Positions 1 through 7,523 of a stretch of DNA of 41,018 bases are shown here, one piece after another; within the stretch, counting starts at the first letter, position 1; each line of letters starts with the position of its first letter. This DNA comes from RBG-16-66-20 sp049651845 (GTDB lineage: Bacteria > Pseudomonadota > Gammaproteobacteria > Burkholderiales > SG8-39). The translations under genes were made by a program, and so were the position numbers. Where the stretch lies: positions 1 through 41,018 of the forward strand of contig JBASCW010000157.1 of the NCBI GenBank assembly GCA_049651845.1, read 5' to 3'. The notes under the pieces were generated by a model. It saw only the letters and a list, made by a program, of their open reading frames with translations. It was not told where the DNA came from and did no database searches.

Positions 1-248
1 GGCCGCGCCTCGATGCGGTCGATGCGCGCGAGCGCCGGCGCGTCGCCCGCCAGGCGCGCGACGAACGCCTCGAGCGCGCCCGCCTCGCCCTCGACCTCGA
101 TCGCCACGCCCTCGGCGTCGTTGTGCACCGAGCCCGCGAGGCCCAGCTCGTTCGCCAGGCGCCAGACGAAGGGCCGGAAGCCCACGCCCTGCACCGCGCC
201 GCGCACGCGCACGGCGCGGCCTTCTGGGGCGGCTACGCGGCGATCCAC
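1..248 (-). CDS. hypF: HypF carbamoyltransferase, N-terminal fragment
   Basis: The gene runs off the left edge, so only about 82 N-terminal residues are present. They form an acylphosphatase domain with the signature VQGVGFRPFVWRLA and a downstream V-HN-EG segment. In the family, HypF uses carbamoyl phosphate and ATP to make the thiocarbamate on HypE that becomes the CN ligands of the NiFe site. I place the start at a GTG (position 248) inside the end of hypB, a 16-base overlap, because it gives a short leader (VDRRVAAPEG) before the domain. A GTG ten codons further in is also possible. It is the last visible gene of the hydrogenase operon, matching the hypABF order after hoxW in Cupriavidus-type clusters. 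Confidence 0.85.
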   Translation of the reverse strand, partial: MDRRVAAPEGRAVRVRGAVQGVGFRPFVWRLANELGLAGSVHNDAEGVAIEVEGEAGALEAFVARLAGDAPALARIDRIEAR

Positions 249-982
249 GCGGCGGCGCTCGCGAGCGGCCGGCTGCGCAGGCCGCCTTCGATCCAGTCGA
301 GCCACTCGGCCATGCCCAGCCCCTTGGTGGCCGAGAGCGTGAGGGTGCGGATGCCGGGATTGACGCGCCGCGCGTACGCCACGCAGCGCGCCACGTCGAA
401 CTCCACGTAGGGCAGCAGGTCGGCCTTGTTGACCAGCATCAGCTGCGAGCCGCGGAAGATGCCCGGGTACTTGAGCGGCTTGTCGTCGCCCTCGGTCACC
501 GAGAGCACCACCACGCGCGCCGACTCGCCGAGGTCGAACGCGGCCGGGCAGACGAGGTTGCCGACGTTCTCGATCATCAGCACGCTGCCCGCGGCGGGCG
601 CCAGGCGCTCGAGGGCGCGCCCGACCATGCCGGCGTCGAGGTGGCAGCCCTGGCCGGTGTTCACCTGCACCGCGCGCGCGCCCGCGGCGCGGATGCGCTC
701 GGCGTCGCGGCTGGTCTCCTGGTCGCCCTCGATCACGGCCAGCTCGCGGCGCCCGCGCAGCGCCTCGATCGTCTTCACGAGCAGGGCGGTCTTGCCCGAG
801 CCGGGGCTGGAGACGAGGTTCACCGCGAAGATGCCCCGCTCGGCGAGGCGCCGGCGGTTGTCCGCGGCGAGCGCGTCGTTCTTCTCCAGCAGGTCGCGCT
901 CGACCCGAACCGTGCGCGGGTCTGCGTGCGCGCGATCATGGGGACGATCGTGGGGATGGTCGCAGCCGCAAGTGGTGCACAT
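233..982 (-). CDS. hypB: HypB, GTPase/nickel chaperone for NiFe hydrogenase
   Basis: A 249-residue SIMIBI-class G protein that delivers nickel to the hydrogenase large subunit together with HypA. The protein opens with MCTTCGC, the CxxCGC high-affinity nickel motif known from E. coli HypB, followed by a short His/Asp stretch (residues about 8-22) that may store Ni or Zn. The P-loop SSPGSGKT, the switch region and the NKADLLPY guanine-specificity motif are all present. The start is the ATG that gives the N-terminal CTTCGC motif; it lies 8 bases after the hypA stop. The histidine run is modest compared with storage-type HypB proteins. Downstream, hypF starts within its last codons. Confidence 0.95.
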   Translation of the reverse strand: MCTTCGCDHPHDRPHDRAHADPRTVRVERDLLEKNDALAADNRRRLAERGIFAVNLVSSPGSGKTALLVKTIEALRGRRELAVIEGDQETSRDAERIRAAGARAVQVNTGQGCHLDAGMVGRALERLAPAAGSVLMIENVGNLVCPAAFDLGESARVVVLSVTEGDDKPLKYPGIFRGSQLMLVNKADLLPYVEFDVARCVAYARRVNPGIRTLTLSATKGLGMAEWLDWIEGGLRSRPLASAAAWIAA

Positions 983-990
983 GGCTTTTC

Positions 991-1233
991 TCAGAGGATG
1001 TCGATATCCCGCACGCGCAGCGCGTGCCCCGGGGTGCGGCAGATGTCGAGGCGGGCTCCCCGCGCGCAGCCCTCGCGCGCGGCGACCTCGAACGCGAAGG
1101 CGAGCGATTCGGGCTCGACGTGCGAGAGCTCGCCCAGCTCGAGCCGGACCGAGGCCACGCGCGCGGCGCCCTCGCGGCGTGCGGCCTCCTCCACGATCTC
1201 GACCATGCTCTGCGCGAGGCTCAGCTCGTGCAC
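991..1233 (-). CDS. hypA: HypA-like protein lacking the zinc-ribbon insert
   Basis: Eighty residues that match HypA at both ends: VHELSLAQSMVEIV with the nickel-ligand His2, LELGELSHVEPESL in the middle, and ALRVRDIDIL at the C-terminus. HypA normally has about 113 residues. The missing 30 or so are exactly the zinc ribbon with its two CxxC pairs, which should lie between LDICRTPG and the final ALRV strand. Only one cysteine remains near the junction. The frame is intact and the Ni-binding fold could still form. The start is GTG, with a good GGAGGG ribosome site 5 bases upstream, and overlaps the hoxW stop by 13 bases. It may be a genuine minimal HypA, a damaged gene rescued by another copy elsewhere, or an assembly deletion. 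Confidence 0.85.
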   Translation of the reverse strand: MHELSLAQSMVEIVEEAARREGAARVASVRLELGELSHVEPESLAFAFEVAAREGCARGARLDICRTPGHALRVRDIDIL

Positions 1234-1724
1234 GGCAGCCCTCCGGCGGCGGCCGCGTCCCAGAACTGCGGGTCCGGGTGCGAGAGCAGGTCCGCGGCAA
1301 GGCGCTCGGCCGCGGCGAGCCGCGCCTGCGCGGCCGCGCTCATCGGCGCGCCGAGCTCGAACTGCTCGCCGCGCACCGCCAGCAGCCAGGCGGGCGGCGC
1401 CGCGCCCTCCAGCCCCTCGACCACCGCGAGCAGCGCCTGCGGGCTGAGCGCGTGCGTGCTGAAGCTGCGATCGCGCGAGGGCGTCACGCGCGTGAAGCCG
1501 TAGGGCGCGGGCGAGCTCGCGCTCGCGTCCACGAACAGCACCTGGCCAGCGCCCTCGAGGTCGAGCGCGTGCTCGGGCTGCAGCTGGAAGTCCGTCACGA
1601 AGCCGTGCTCGCCCCATTCCGGGTGGCGCCCAGCCTCGGCCTCGAGCCGCTCCAGCAGGCGCGGGCCGATCGCGTCGTCGCCGCGGCCCGGATTGCCCCA
1701 ACCGAGCAGGAGCACGCGGCTCAT
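1221..1724 (-). CDS. hoxW: HoxW, hydrogenase maturation endopeptidase
   Basis: A 167-residue member of the HycI/HybD/HoxW aspartic-type peptidase family (M52). The N-terminal LLLGWGNPGRGDDAIGP is the family signature containing the first nickel-sensing acidic residue; VLFVDAS and FSTHALSP carry the next acidic and histidine positions. In the family the enzyme cuts the C-terminal extension of the large subunit after nickel has been inserted, which fits its place directly after hoxH. Its ATG overlaps the hoxH stop by 4 bases, and its end overlaps hypA by 13 bases, so the three are probably translated in a coupled way. There is no hoxI between hoxW and hypA, unlike the Cupriavidus operon. Confidence 0.92.
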   Translation of the reverse strand: MSRVLLLGWGNPGRGDDAIGPRLLERLEAEAGRHPEWGEHGFVTDFQLQPEHALDLEGAGQVLFVDASASSPAPYGFTRVTPSRDRSFSTHALSPQALLAVVEGLEGAAPPAWLLAVRGEQFELGAPMSAAAQARLAAAERLAADLLSHPDPQFWDAAAAGGLPCTS

Positions 1725-3208
1725 GCGCGATGCACCGCGCCGTCGGCGTCGCGCGCGAGCGCCGATACGCGCGCGCCCGCGGCGTCCAGCAGCTCCACCT
1801 CGAGCGGCATGCGCCCGAGCGCGTGCGTGGCGCACGACAGGCACGGGTCGTAGGCGCGGATCGCCACCTCGAGGTGGTTGAGCAGCCCCTCGGTGAGCTC
1901 GCGCCCGTCGAAGCGCTCGCGCGCCACCGCGCGCACCGCCTCGTTCATCGCCTGGTTGTTGTGCGTGGTCGAGACGATCAGGTTGCAGCGCTCGATCTGG
2001 TCGTCCTCGTTGATGCTGTAGTGGTGGATCAGCGTGCCGCGCGGCGCCTCGATCACGCCGACGCCGCGCCACTGCCGCGCGCCCGCCACCGCGAGCTCGC
2101 CGCCCAGCAGGTCGGCGTCGCCGAGCAGCGCGCCGATGCCCTCGGCCGCGTGCAGCATCTCGATCATGCGCGCCCAGTGGTAGGCGAGCGAGGCGTGCCG
2201 CGCCGAGCCGCCGTCGTGCGCGACCAGCTCCTGGCGCGCCGCCTCGGCGAGCGGCGTGGGGATGAAGTCGCAGTTGAACACGCGCGCGAGCGGCCCCACG
2301 CGGTACCAGCCGCGCTCGCTGCCGAGCGCGCGCAGGAACGGGAACTTCATGTACGACCAGGTCTTGACCGACTCGCGCAGTACCTCGCCGTAGGCGGCGG
2401 GGTCGTGCCGGTCGAACAGGATCGCGCCCCGCTCGTCGCGCGCGCGCAGGACGCCGTCGTAGAGCTCGAGCGCGCCGTCGGCGCGCACCAGCGACAGGAT
2501 CGGCGAGCGCAGCGCGGCGAAGTCGCGCGCCGCCGCCGCGCCGTCGACGTAGAGCTTCCTCGCGATGTCCACCGCCTCGCGGCACCAGGCGAGCGTCTGC
2601 GCGAGGTCCCGCGCGAGGTAGTCGCGCTCCTCGCGCTGCAGGTGCTTGTTCACGCCGCCCGGCACGGCCAGCGAGCCGTGCACGCGCTTGCCCGCGGTGA
2701 CGCGGATCACCTCTTGGCCGTACTTGCGCAGCAGCACGCCCTTCTTCGCCACCTCGGGGAACGCCGCGGCCACCGCCAGCACGTTGCGCTTTTCGACCTC
2801 GGCGCCGAAGCCGAACAGCAGGTCGGGCGAGGCCAGGTGGAAGAAGTGCAGCGCGTGCGACTGCAGGATCTGCCCTAGGTGCAGGAGGCGCCGCATTTTC
2901 TCGGCGGTCGGGGTGAGCTTCGCGGCGCCCGCGAGCACGTCCACGGCCTTCGCGCCCGCGAGGTGGTGGCTCACCGGGCAGATGCCGCACAGGCGCTGCA
3001 CCATCACCGGCACCTCCCAGTACGGCCGGCCCTGCACGAACTTCTCGAAGCCGCGGAACTCGACGATGTGGAAGCGGGCCTGCCGCACGTGGTTCTGGTC
3101 GTCGAGCAGCAGCGTCACCTTGCCGTGCCCCTCGATGCGCGTGACCGGCTCGATCGCCACGCGCCGCAGCGCTTGCGGGTTCGGCGTCGTCTCGAGGCCG
3201 GCGTCCAT
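1721..3208 (-). CDS. hoxH: HoxH, NiFe-hydrogenase large subunit
   Basis: The 495-residue catalytic subunit of an NAD-reducing hydrogenase. The N-terminal L1 motif QRLCGICPVSHH (Cys74, Cys77) and the C-terminal DPCLSCATHALG supply the four cysteine ligands of the NiFe site. The 20 or so residues after the His of that last motif would be the extension removed by HoxW. R-x-EG-HG near residue 24-29 is the usual N-terminal large-subunit motif. The ATG at 3208 lies 7 bases after the hoxY stop. An upstream ATG at 3241 would add 11 residues inside hoxY and is less likely. Length is close to the 488 residues of Cupriavidus HoxH. It pairs with HoxY as the H2-activating half of a cytoplasmic HoxFUYH complex. 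Confidence 0.96.
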   Translation of the reverse strand: MDAGLETTPNPQALRRVAIEPVTRIEGHGKVTLLLDDQNHVRQARFHIVEFRGFEKFVQGRPYWEVPVMVQRLCGICPVSHHLAGAKAVDVLAGAAKLTPTAEKMRRLLHLGQILQSHALHFFHLASPDLLFGFGAEVEKRNVLAVAAAFPEVAKKGVLLRKYGQEVIRVTAGKRVHGSLAVPGGVNKHLQREERDYLARDLAQTLAWCREAVDIARKLYVDGAAAARDFAALRSPILSLVRADGALELYDGVLRARDERGAILFDRHDPAAYGEVLRESVKTWSYMKFPFLRALGSERGWYRVGPLARVFNCDFIPTPLAEAARQELVAHDGGSARHASLAYHWARMIEMLHAAEGIGALLGDADLLGGELAVAGARQWRGVGVIEAPRGTLIHHYSINEDDQIERCNLIVSTTHNNQAMNEAVRAVARERFDGRELTEGLLNHLEVAIRAYDPCLSCATHALGRMPLEVELLDAAGARVSALARDADGAVHRA

Positions 3209-3215
3209 GGCGCGC

Positions 3216-3755
3216 TCAGTCGTAGTGGATCGCGCCGGCATCGAGCTGCGGCGTGCGGCCGGCGATCAGGTCGCCGAAGAACTTCCAGAAGGTGTCCGCC
3301 GAGGGCGGGCAGCCGGGCAGGAAGTAGTCGACGCGCACCACCTCCTGGATCGGGCGCACCTTGTCGAAGGGCAGCGGCAGCTCCGGGTCGTTCGGGATCA
3401 CGTGGCCCTCGGTACCAGGCCCGTACTGGTAGACCTCGCGGAAGCACTCCCAGAGATCGACGTTGTTGCGCATCGCCGGCACGCCGCCGGTGATCGCGCA
3501 GGCGCCCACCGCGACCAGGACCTTGCAGTTGGCGCGGAAAGCCTTCAGCACATGCACGTTCTCGGCGTTGCAGATTCCGCCCTCGACCAGGCCCACGTCG
3601 CAGGGGCCGACCGTCTTGATGTCGTTGATCGGCGAGCGGTCGAACGCCACGTGCTGCGCGAGCTCGAGGATGCGCTCGTCGATGTCCAGCAGCGACATGT
3701 GGCAGCCGAAGCAGCCGGCGAGCGAGCAGGTCGCGACTTTCAGCTTCTCAGCCAC
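3216..3755 (-). CDS. hoxY: HoxY, NiFe-hydrogenase small subunit
   Basis: A 179-residue short small subunit of the group 3 type, with no Tat leader, so the enzyme is cytoplasmic. It carries the single proximal [4Fe-4S] site: LAGCFGCHMS (Cys15, Cys18), VGACAITGG (Cys86) and LPGCPPSAD (Cys149). The length resembles cyanobacterial HoxY (about 180) more than Cupriavidus HoxY (about 209). It passes electrons from the NiFe centre in HoxH to the HoxFU diaphorase. Its start overlaps the end of hoxU by 8 bases, and hoxH follows 7 bases after its stop, which indicates one operon. Confidence 0.96.
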   Translation of the reverse strand: MAEKLKVATCSLAGCFGCHMSLLDIDERILELAQHVAFDRSPINDIKTVGPCDVGLVEGGICNAENVHVLKAFRANCKVLVAVGACAITGGVPAMRNNVDLWECFREVYQYGPGTEGHVIPNDPELPLPFDKVRPIQEVVRVDYFLPGCPPSADTFWKFFGDLIAGRTPQLDAGAIHYD

Positions 3756-4473
3756 GGCCCTGCTCCTTGACGCGCCGCGCCTCGGTGACCGCTACCTCGC
3801 TCACGGGCTTCAGGTCGAACGTGCGCCGGCCGATCGGCACCTGGTAGGCGCGGCGCTTGGGCAGCAGCGCGCCGACCGGGCACACGCGCACCGCGGCGTC
3901 GGTCACGGCGAGCTTGGTGTCGCCCAGGCGCCCGGAGGCCGAGTTGACCACCAGGCGCGAGCGGATGCCGCGCCCGGCGATCGCGAACACGCGCTTGCCG
4001 TCCACGTCGCGGCTCGCGCGCACGCACAGGTCGCACAGGATGCAGCGGTTGCGGTCGAGCAGCACCTCCGGGTGCGAGGCGTCGAGGTCGCGCGCCGGGA
4101 AGAACAGGTCGAAGCGCGAGTGGTCCATGCCGACGTGGTAGCCCACCGCCTGCAGCTCGCAGTCGCCGCTCTTCTCGCACGCCGGGCAGGTGTGGTTGCC
4201 CTCGGCGAACAGCATCTCGACGAGCGCGCGGCGCATGTCGACGAGCTCGGGCGAGACGGTCTCGACCTTCATGCCGGCGCGCGCGCGCGTCGTGCACGAG
4301 GCGGCGTTGCGCCCGTCGACGCTCGCCGTGCACACCTTGCAGCTGCCGTGCGGCGCGTAGCCCGGGCGGTGGCACAGATGCGGGATGTAGGCGCCCGCCT
4401 CGAGCGCGGACTGCATCACGGTCTCGCCCTCGCGGAACGGGATCTCCTTGCCGTCCAGCGTGAAGGTATTCAT
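3748..4473 (-). CDS. hoxU: HoxU, diaphorase iron-sulfur subunit
   Basis: A 241-residue homologue of the N-terminal part of complex I NuoG. A plant-type [2Fe-2S] ferredoxin domain comes first (Cys34, Cys45, Cys48, Cys60). Next is the His-Cys3 [4Fe-4S] site HTCPACEKSGDC (His94, Cys96, Cys99, Cys105), then a further [4Fe-4S] site RCILCDLC (Cys144, 147, 150) completed by Cys198 in VCPVGAL. These clusters form the electron wire between HoxY and the flavin in HoxF. The ATG overlaps the hoxF stop as ATGA, so translation is probably coupled. The length agrees with Cupriavidus HoxU (234). Confidence 0.96.
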   Translation of the reverse strand: MNTFTLDGKEIPFREGETVMQSALEAGAYIPHLCHRPGYAPHGSCKVCTASVDGRNAASCTTRARAGMKVETVSPELVDMRRALVEMLFAEGNHTCPACEKSGDCELQAVGYHVGMDHSRFDLFFPARDLDASHPEVLLDRNRCILCDLCVRASRDVDGKRVFAIAGRGIRSRLVVNSASGRLGDTKLAVTDAAVRVCPVGALLPKRRAYQVPIGRRTFDLKPVSEVAVTEARRVKEQGRG

Positions 4474-6257
4474 GGCTCCTCGCTCACGATGTGCGCCCAC
4501 TCGTCGTCGCGCCGCGTGATCAGGCGCGCGGGCTCGAGCGCGGCGTCGAGGTCGAACGCCGGCTCGTAGCTCAGGCTGCGCAGGCGCCGCTCGTAGGCCT
4601 CGGGGAAGGCGCGCATGGTCTGCACCACGGGCTTCGCGGCGGTGTGGCCGAGCCCGCAGTGGCTCATCGATTCCAGCACGCGCATCAGCATCCGCATGCG
4701 CTCCATGTCGTAGGCGCTGCCCTTGCCCGCGGCGAGCTTGTCCATGGTGTTGCGCAGCAGCGAGGTGCCCACCCGGCACGGCGTGCAGAAGCCGCAGCTC
4801 TCGTGCGCGAAGAAGTGCGCGAAGTTGCGCGCCACCTCGAACATGTCGCGGCTGCGCGAGAACACCATCAGCGCGCCCGCGCTCGGCACGTCCTCGAACG
4901 CGATGCGGCGCTCGAACTCGCGCCAGGGCACGCAGGTGCCCGAGGGACCGCCCACCTGCACGGCCTGCGGCTGCTGCGCGGCGCAGTCGGCGAGCACCTG
5001 TCGCAGCGTCACGCCGAACGCGTACTCGTACACGCCCGGCCGCTTGCAGTCGCCCGAGACGCTGAGCAGCTTGGTGCCGGTGGACTCGCGCGTGCCAAGG
5101 CCCGCGAACCACGCGCCGCCGCGCTCGAGGATGCGCGCGGCGCAGGCGTAGGTCTCGACGTTGTTCACCACCGTGGGCTCGCCCAGGTAGCCGTGCGTGT
5201 CGGGATACGGCGGGCGGTTGCGCGGGCGGCCGGGCTTGCCTTCGAGCGACTCGATGAGCGCGGATTCCTCGCCGCAGATGTAGGCGCCGGCGCCCAGCAC
5301 GATCTCGACGTCGAAGTCGAAGCCGGGCGTGCCGAGGATGTCCTTGCCGAGCAGGCCGGTGGAGCGCCGGCGCGAGCGCACCGTGCGCAGCCGGTCGGCG
5401 AGGCAGCGGTACTCGCCGCGCAGGTAGAGGTAGCCGCTCTTCGCGCCGAGCACGCGCGCGGCGATCGTCATGCCCTCGAGAACGAGGTCGGCGTGGCTCG
5501 CGAGCAGCACGCGGTCCTTGAAGGTGCCGGGCTCGCCTTCGTCGGCGTTGCACACCACGTGGTGCGCGCGGCCCTGCGCCTTGCGGCAGGAGCCCCACTT
5601 CGCCGCCGTCTTGTAGCCGGCGCCGCCGCGGCCGCGCAGGCTGGCGGCCTCGAGCTCGGCGAGGATCGCGTCGGGCCCGAGCGCGAGCGCGCGGCGCAGC
5701 CCCGCGCCGGGCTGGAACGGCTCGCCCAGCAGCGGCCCGGACTTGCGCACGTTGTCGGGCACCTCGAACAGCACCTGCGGCCACTGCGCGAACGGACGCT
5801 GCTCGCGGATCAGGTTCGCGATCTGGTCGAGGCGGTTGCGGTCGAGCGACGGCACCAGCATGCCGTTGACGAGCGCGCCCGGGGCCTGGTCCGCCAGGCC
5901 GATGTCGGAAGTGCTGTCGACGAACACCAGCCCGTCCTCGCTCTGCCGGCCGGGCTCGATCAGCAGCTCGTCGCAGAAGTAGCGCATGAGCTCGGCCTTG
6001 CCGGCCATGTGATCGACGATGTTGTCCGAGAACAGCACCTCGTACCTGCCGTGCGGCGCCGCGTGCAGCAGGTGGTAGAAGCTCGCGGTGCCCTCGAGCT
6101 CGGCGCGCGTGAGGCGCAGCGCGCCAGCGAGCCGGTCGAGCGCCTCGGCGGGCACGCAGCCGAGCGCCGCCTGCACGGCGTGCAGCATGGCGAGCAATCG
6201 GGGCGCTTCGGCGCCGTAGCGTGCAACGGCTTGGTCTACGGCCTGGGCGGGATCCAT
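4470..6257 (-). CDS. hoxF: HoxF, NAD-reducing diaphorase flavoprotein subunit
   Basis: A 595-residue fusion of a NuoE-like N-terminal domain (about 1-160) to a NuoF-like domain, the arrangement of Cupriavidus HoxF (602). The N-terminal domain lacks the four thioredoxin-fold cysteines of NuoE and so should not bind a [2Fe-2S] cluster. The NuoF part has GRGGAGYKTAAKWG (209-222) for NADH, NADEGEPGTFKDR and GAGAYICGEESAL for FMN, and the [4Fe-4S] ligands Cys488, Cys491, Cys494 and Cys534. It exchanges electrons with NAD(H), making this a bidirectional, group 3d-like hydrogenase. It is the first gene of the hox operon, 84 bases after the end of the MFS gene, with an FNR-type box in that gap. Confidence 0.96.
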   Translation of the reverse strand: MDPAQAVDQAVARYGAEAPRLLAMLHAVQAALGCVPAEALDRLAGALRLTRAELEGTASFYHLLHAAPHGRYEVLFSDNIVDHMAGKAELMRYFCDELLIEPGRQSEDGLVFVDSTSDIGLADQAPGALVNGMLVPSLDRNRLDQIANLIREQRPFAQWPQVLFEVPDNVRKSGPLLGEPFQPGAGLRRALALGPDAILAELEAASLRGRGGAGYKTAAKWGSCRKAQGRAHHVVCNADEGEPGTFKDRVLLASHADLVLEGMTIAARVLGAKSGYLYLRGEYRCLADRLRTVRSRRRSTGLLGKDILGTPGFDFDVEIVLGAGAYICGEESALIESLEGKPGRPRNRPPYPDTHGYLGEPTVVNNVETYACAARILERGGAWFAGLGTRESTGTKLLSVSGDCKRPGVYEYAFGVTLRQVLADCAAQQPQAVQVGGPSGTCVPWREFERRIAFEDVPSAGALMVFSRSRDMFEVARNFAHFFAHESCGFCTPCRVGTSLLRNTMDKLAAGKGSAYDMERMRMLMRVLESMSHCGLGHTAAKPVVQTMRAFPEAYERRLRSLSYEPAFDLDAALEPARLITRRDDEWAHIVSEEP

Positions 6258-6316
6258 GGTGGATTCGGGCCGGGCGATCCGGCCTGCCCAGTATGCGGGC
6301 GCGCCGCGGGGACAGC

Positions 6317-6330
6317 TTGATGCAGGTCAA
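6317..6330. promoter_or_regulatory. FNR/Dnr-type operator upstream of hoxF
   Basis: TTGATGCAGGTCAA matches the FNR consensus TTGAT-N4-ATCAA at nine of ten defined bases and lies 60 bp before the hoxF ATG, the right distance for an activator site. Oxygen or nitrogen-oxide control of a fermentative-type hydrogenase is plausible. No convincing -10 was seen in the GC-rich stretch that follows, so activity is inferred. Confidence 0.55.
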
Positions 6331-6341
6331 CCGCGCCGCGG

Positions 6342-7523
6342 CTAGTCGGCGAAGCGCGGCGCGACGCGGCGAAAACCGGCGTACAGCGCCAGGTCGTAGG
6401 CGATCTTCAGCACGCCGCAGGCCACCAGCGGCGCGGCCACCGCGCCACCCGCAAACAGCACGCCCGAGATCACCGGCCCCGCGGCGGACGCCAGGCTGCG
6501 CGGCACCGCGGTGAAGCTCGCGGCCGCGGGCCGCTCGGCCGGCGTGACCACGGACATCACGTAGGCGCTGCGCGCGGGCACGTCCATCTGCGAGAGCGCG
6601 CTGCGCACGAGCAGCAGGCCGAGCGCCCATTCGAGCGCCGGGCAGAACGCCGCCGCGATCAGGCACAGGCTCGCCGGGATGTGCGTGAACACCATGGTGT
6701 TGACCAGGCCGATGCGCCGCGCGAGCGCCGGCGCGGCGAGCTGCGAGCAGGCGCTCAGCAGCCCGGTCCAGAAGAAGAACGCGCCCGCCGCCGCGAGCGA
6801 CAGGCCGAAGCGCTCGAACAGCCAGAGCGCGAGCAGCGCGTTGATCAGCAGGCCGCCCGCGAACGAATCCACGCAGAACAGCGCCGCCAACCGCACCACG
6901 ATGCGGCGCGAGGGCCCGAGCGGCGCGGGCGGCGGCGCGTCCTCGGCGCGCACCAACGGCAGTCGCAGGTACAGCACCCACACCGCTGCGCCTACCGCGG
7001 CATAGGCGAGGAACATCGCGCGCAGGGCGTCGAGCATGCCGAGGCCCGCGTTCGCCGCGAGCCACTCGGGCACCGCCGCGGCGAGCGCGCCCACGGCGCC
7101 GGCCATCGATCCGGTGAAGCTGTAGCGCGCGAACACCGTGGTGCGCGAGTCGCCCCGCGCGGCGCCGGCGAGCGCGGTGTGCTCCAGCGGCAGGAACACG
7201 CTCACGTCGCCGCCGCCCGGGTTGAGCGGCCCGAAGAAGGCCACCAGCAGCAGCGGCCAGAGCTGCGTGAACGAGGCGAAGCCCAGGCCCGTGGCCGCCA
7301 TCACCACCGCCGCGGCGAGCAGCAGGCGCCGGCCGGGGAAGCGGTAGCCCCAGCGGCCGACGGCGAGCGTGGCGAACGCCGAGCCGGCGAGCGTCACCGT
7401 GCTGAGCAGGCCAACCTCGAGCTCGCCGTGGCCGAGCGCGAGCAGGTAGGCCGGCAGCAGCACCGCGACGAAGCCGTCGGCGAAGCCGCGCAGCGCGCGC
7501 GCGGCGAGCACCAGGCGGATCAC
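6342..7523 (-). CDS. Major facilitator superfamily transporter
   Basis: A 393-residue polytopic inner-membrane protein with about twelve hydrophobic segments. A cytoplasmic-loop-like GRWGYRFPGRR after the second segment is typical of MFS antiporters, and the halves are separated by a charged linker near residue 195 (RAEDAPPPAPLGPSRR). The substrate cannot be read from the sequence. The start is a GTG overlapping the stop of the superoxide dismutase-rhodanese gene as GTGA, which indicates translational coupling. The shared message suggests a link to oxidative or sulfur stress, but this is inference. There is no adjacent regulator. The gene ends 84 bases before hoxF on the same strand, so readthrough into the hydrogenase operon is possible. 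Confidence 0.85.
   Translation of the reverse strand: MIRLVLAARALRGFADGFVAVLLPAYLLALGHGELEVGLLSTVTLAGSAFATLAVGRWGYRFPGRRLLLAAAVVMAATGLGFASFTQLWPLLLVAFFGPLNPGGGDVSVFLPLEHTALAGAARGDSRTTVFARYSFTGSMAGAVGALAAAVPEWLAANAGLGMLDALRAMFLAYAAVGAAVWVLYLRLPLVRAEDAPPPAPLGPSRRIVVRLAALFCVDSFAGGLLINALLALWLFERFGLSLAAAGAFFFWTGLLSACSQLAAPALARRIGLVNTMVFTHIPASLCLIAAAFCPALEWALGLLLVRSALSQMDVPARSAYVMSVVTPAERPAAASFTAVPRSLASAAGPVISGVLFAGGAVAAPLVACGVLKIAYDLALYAGFRRVAPRFAD

Noticed and set aside
426..1853. Long open frames on the strand opposite the hyp/hox genes
   Set aside because: High GC keeps frames open on both strands. These translate to Arg/Ala-rich low-complexity protein with no motif, while the minus strand carries hypB, hypA, hoxW and hoxH.
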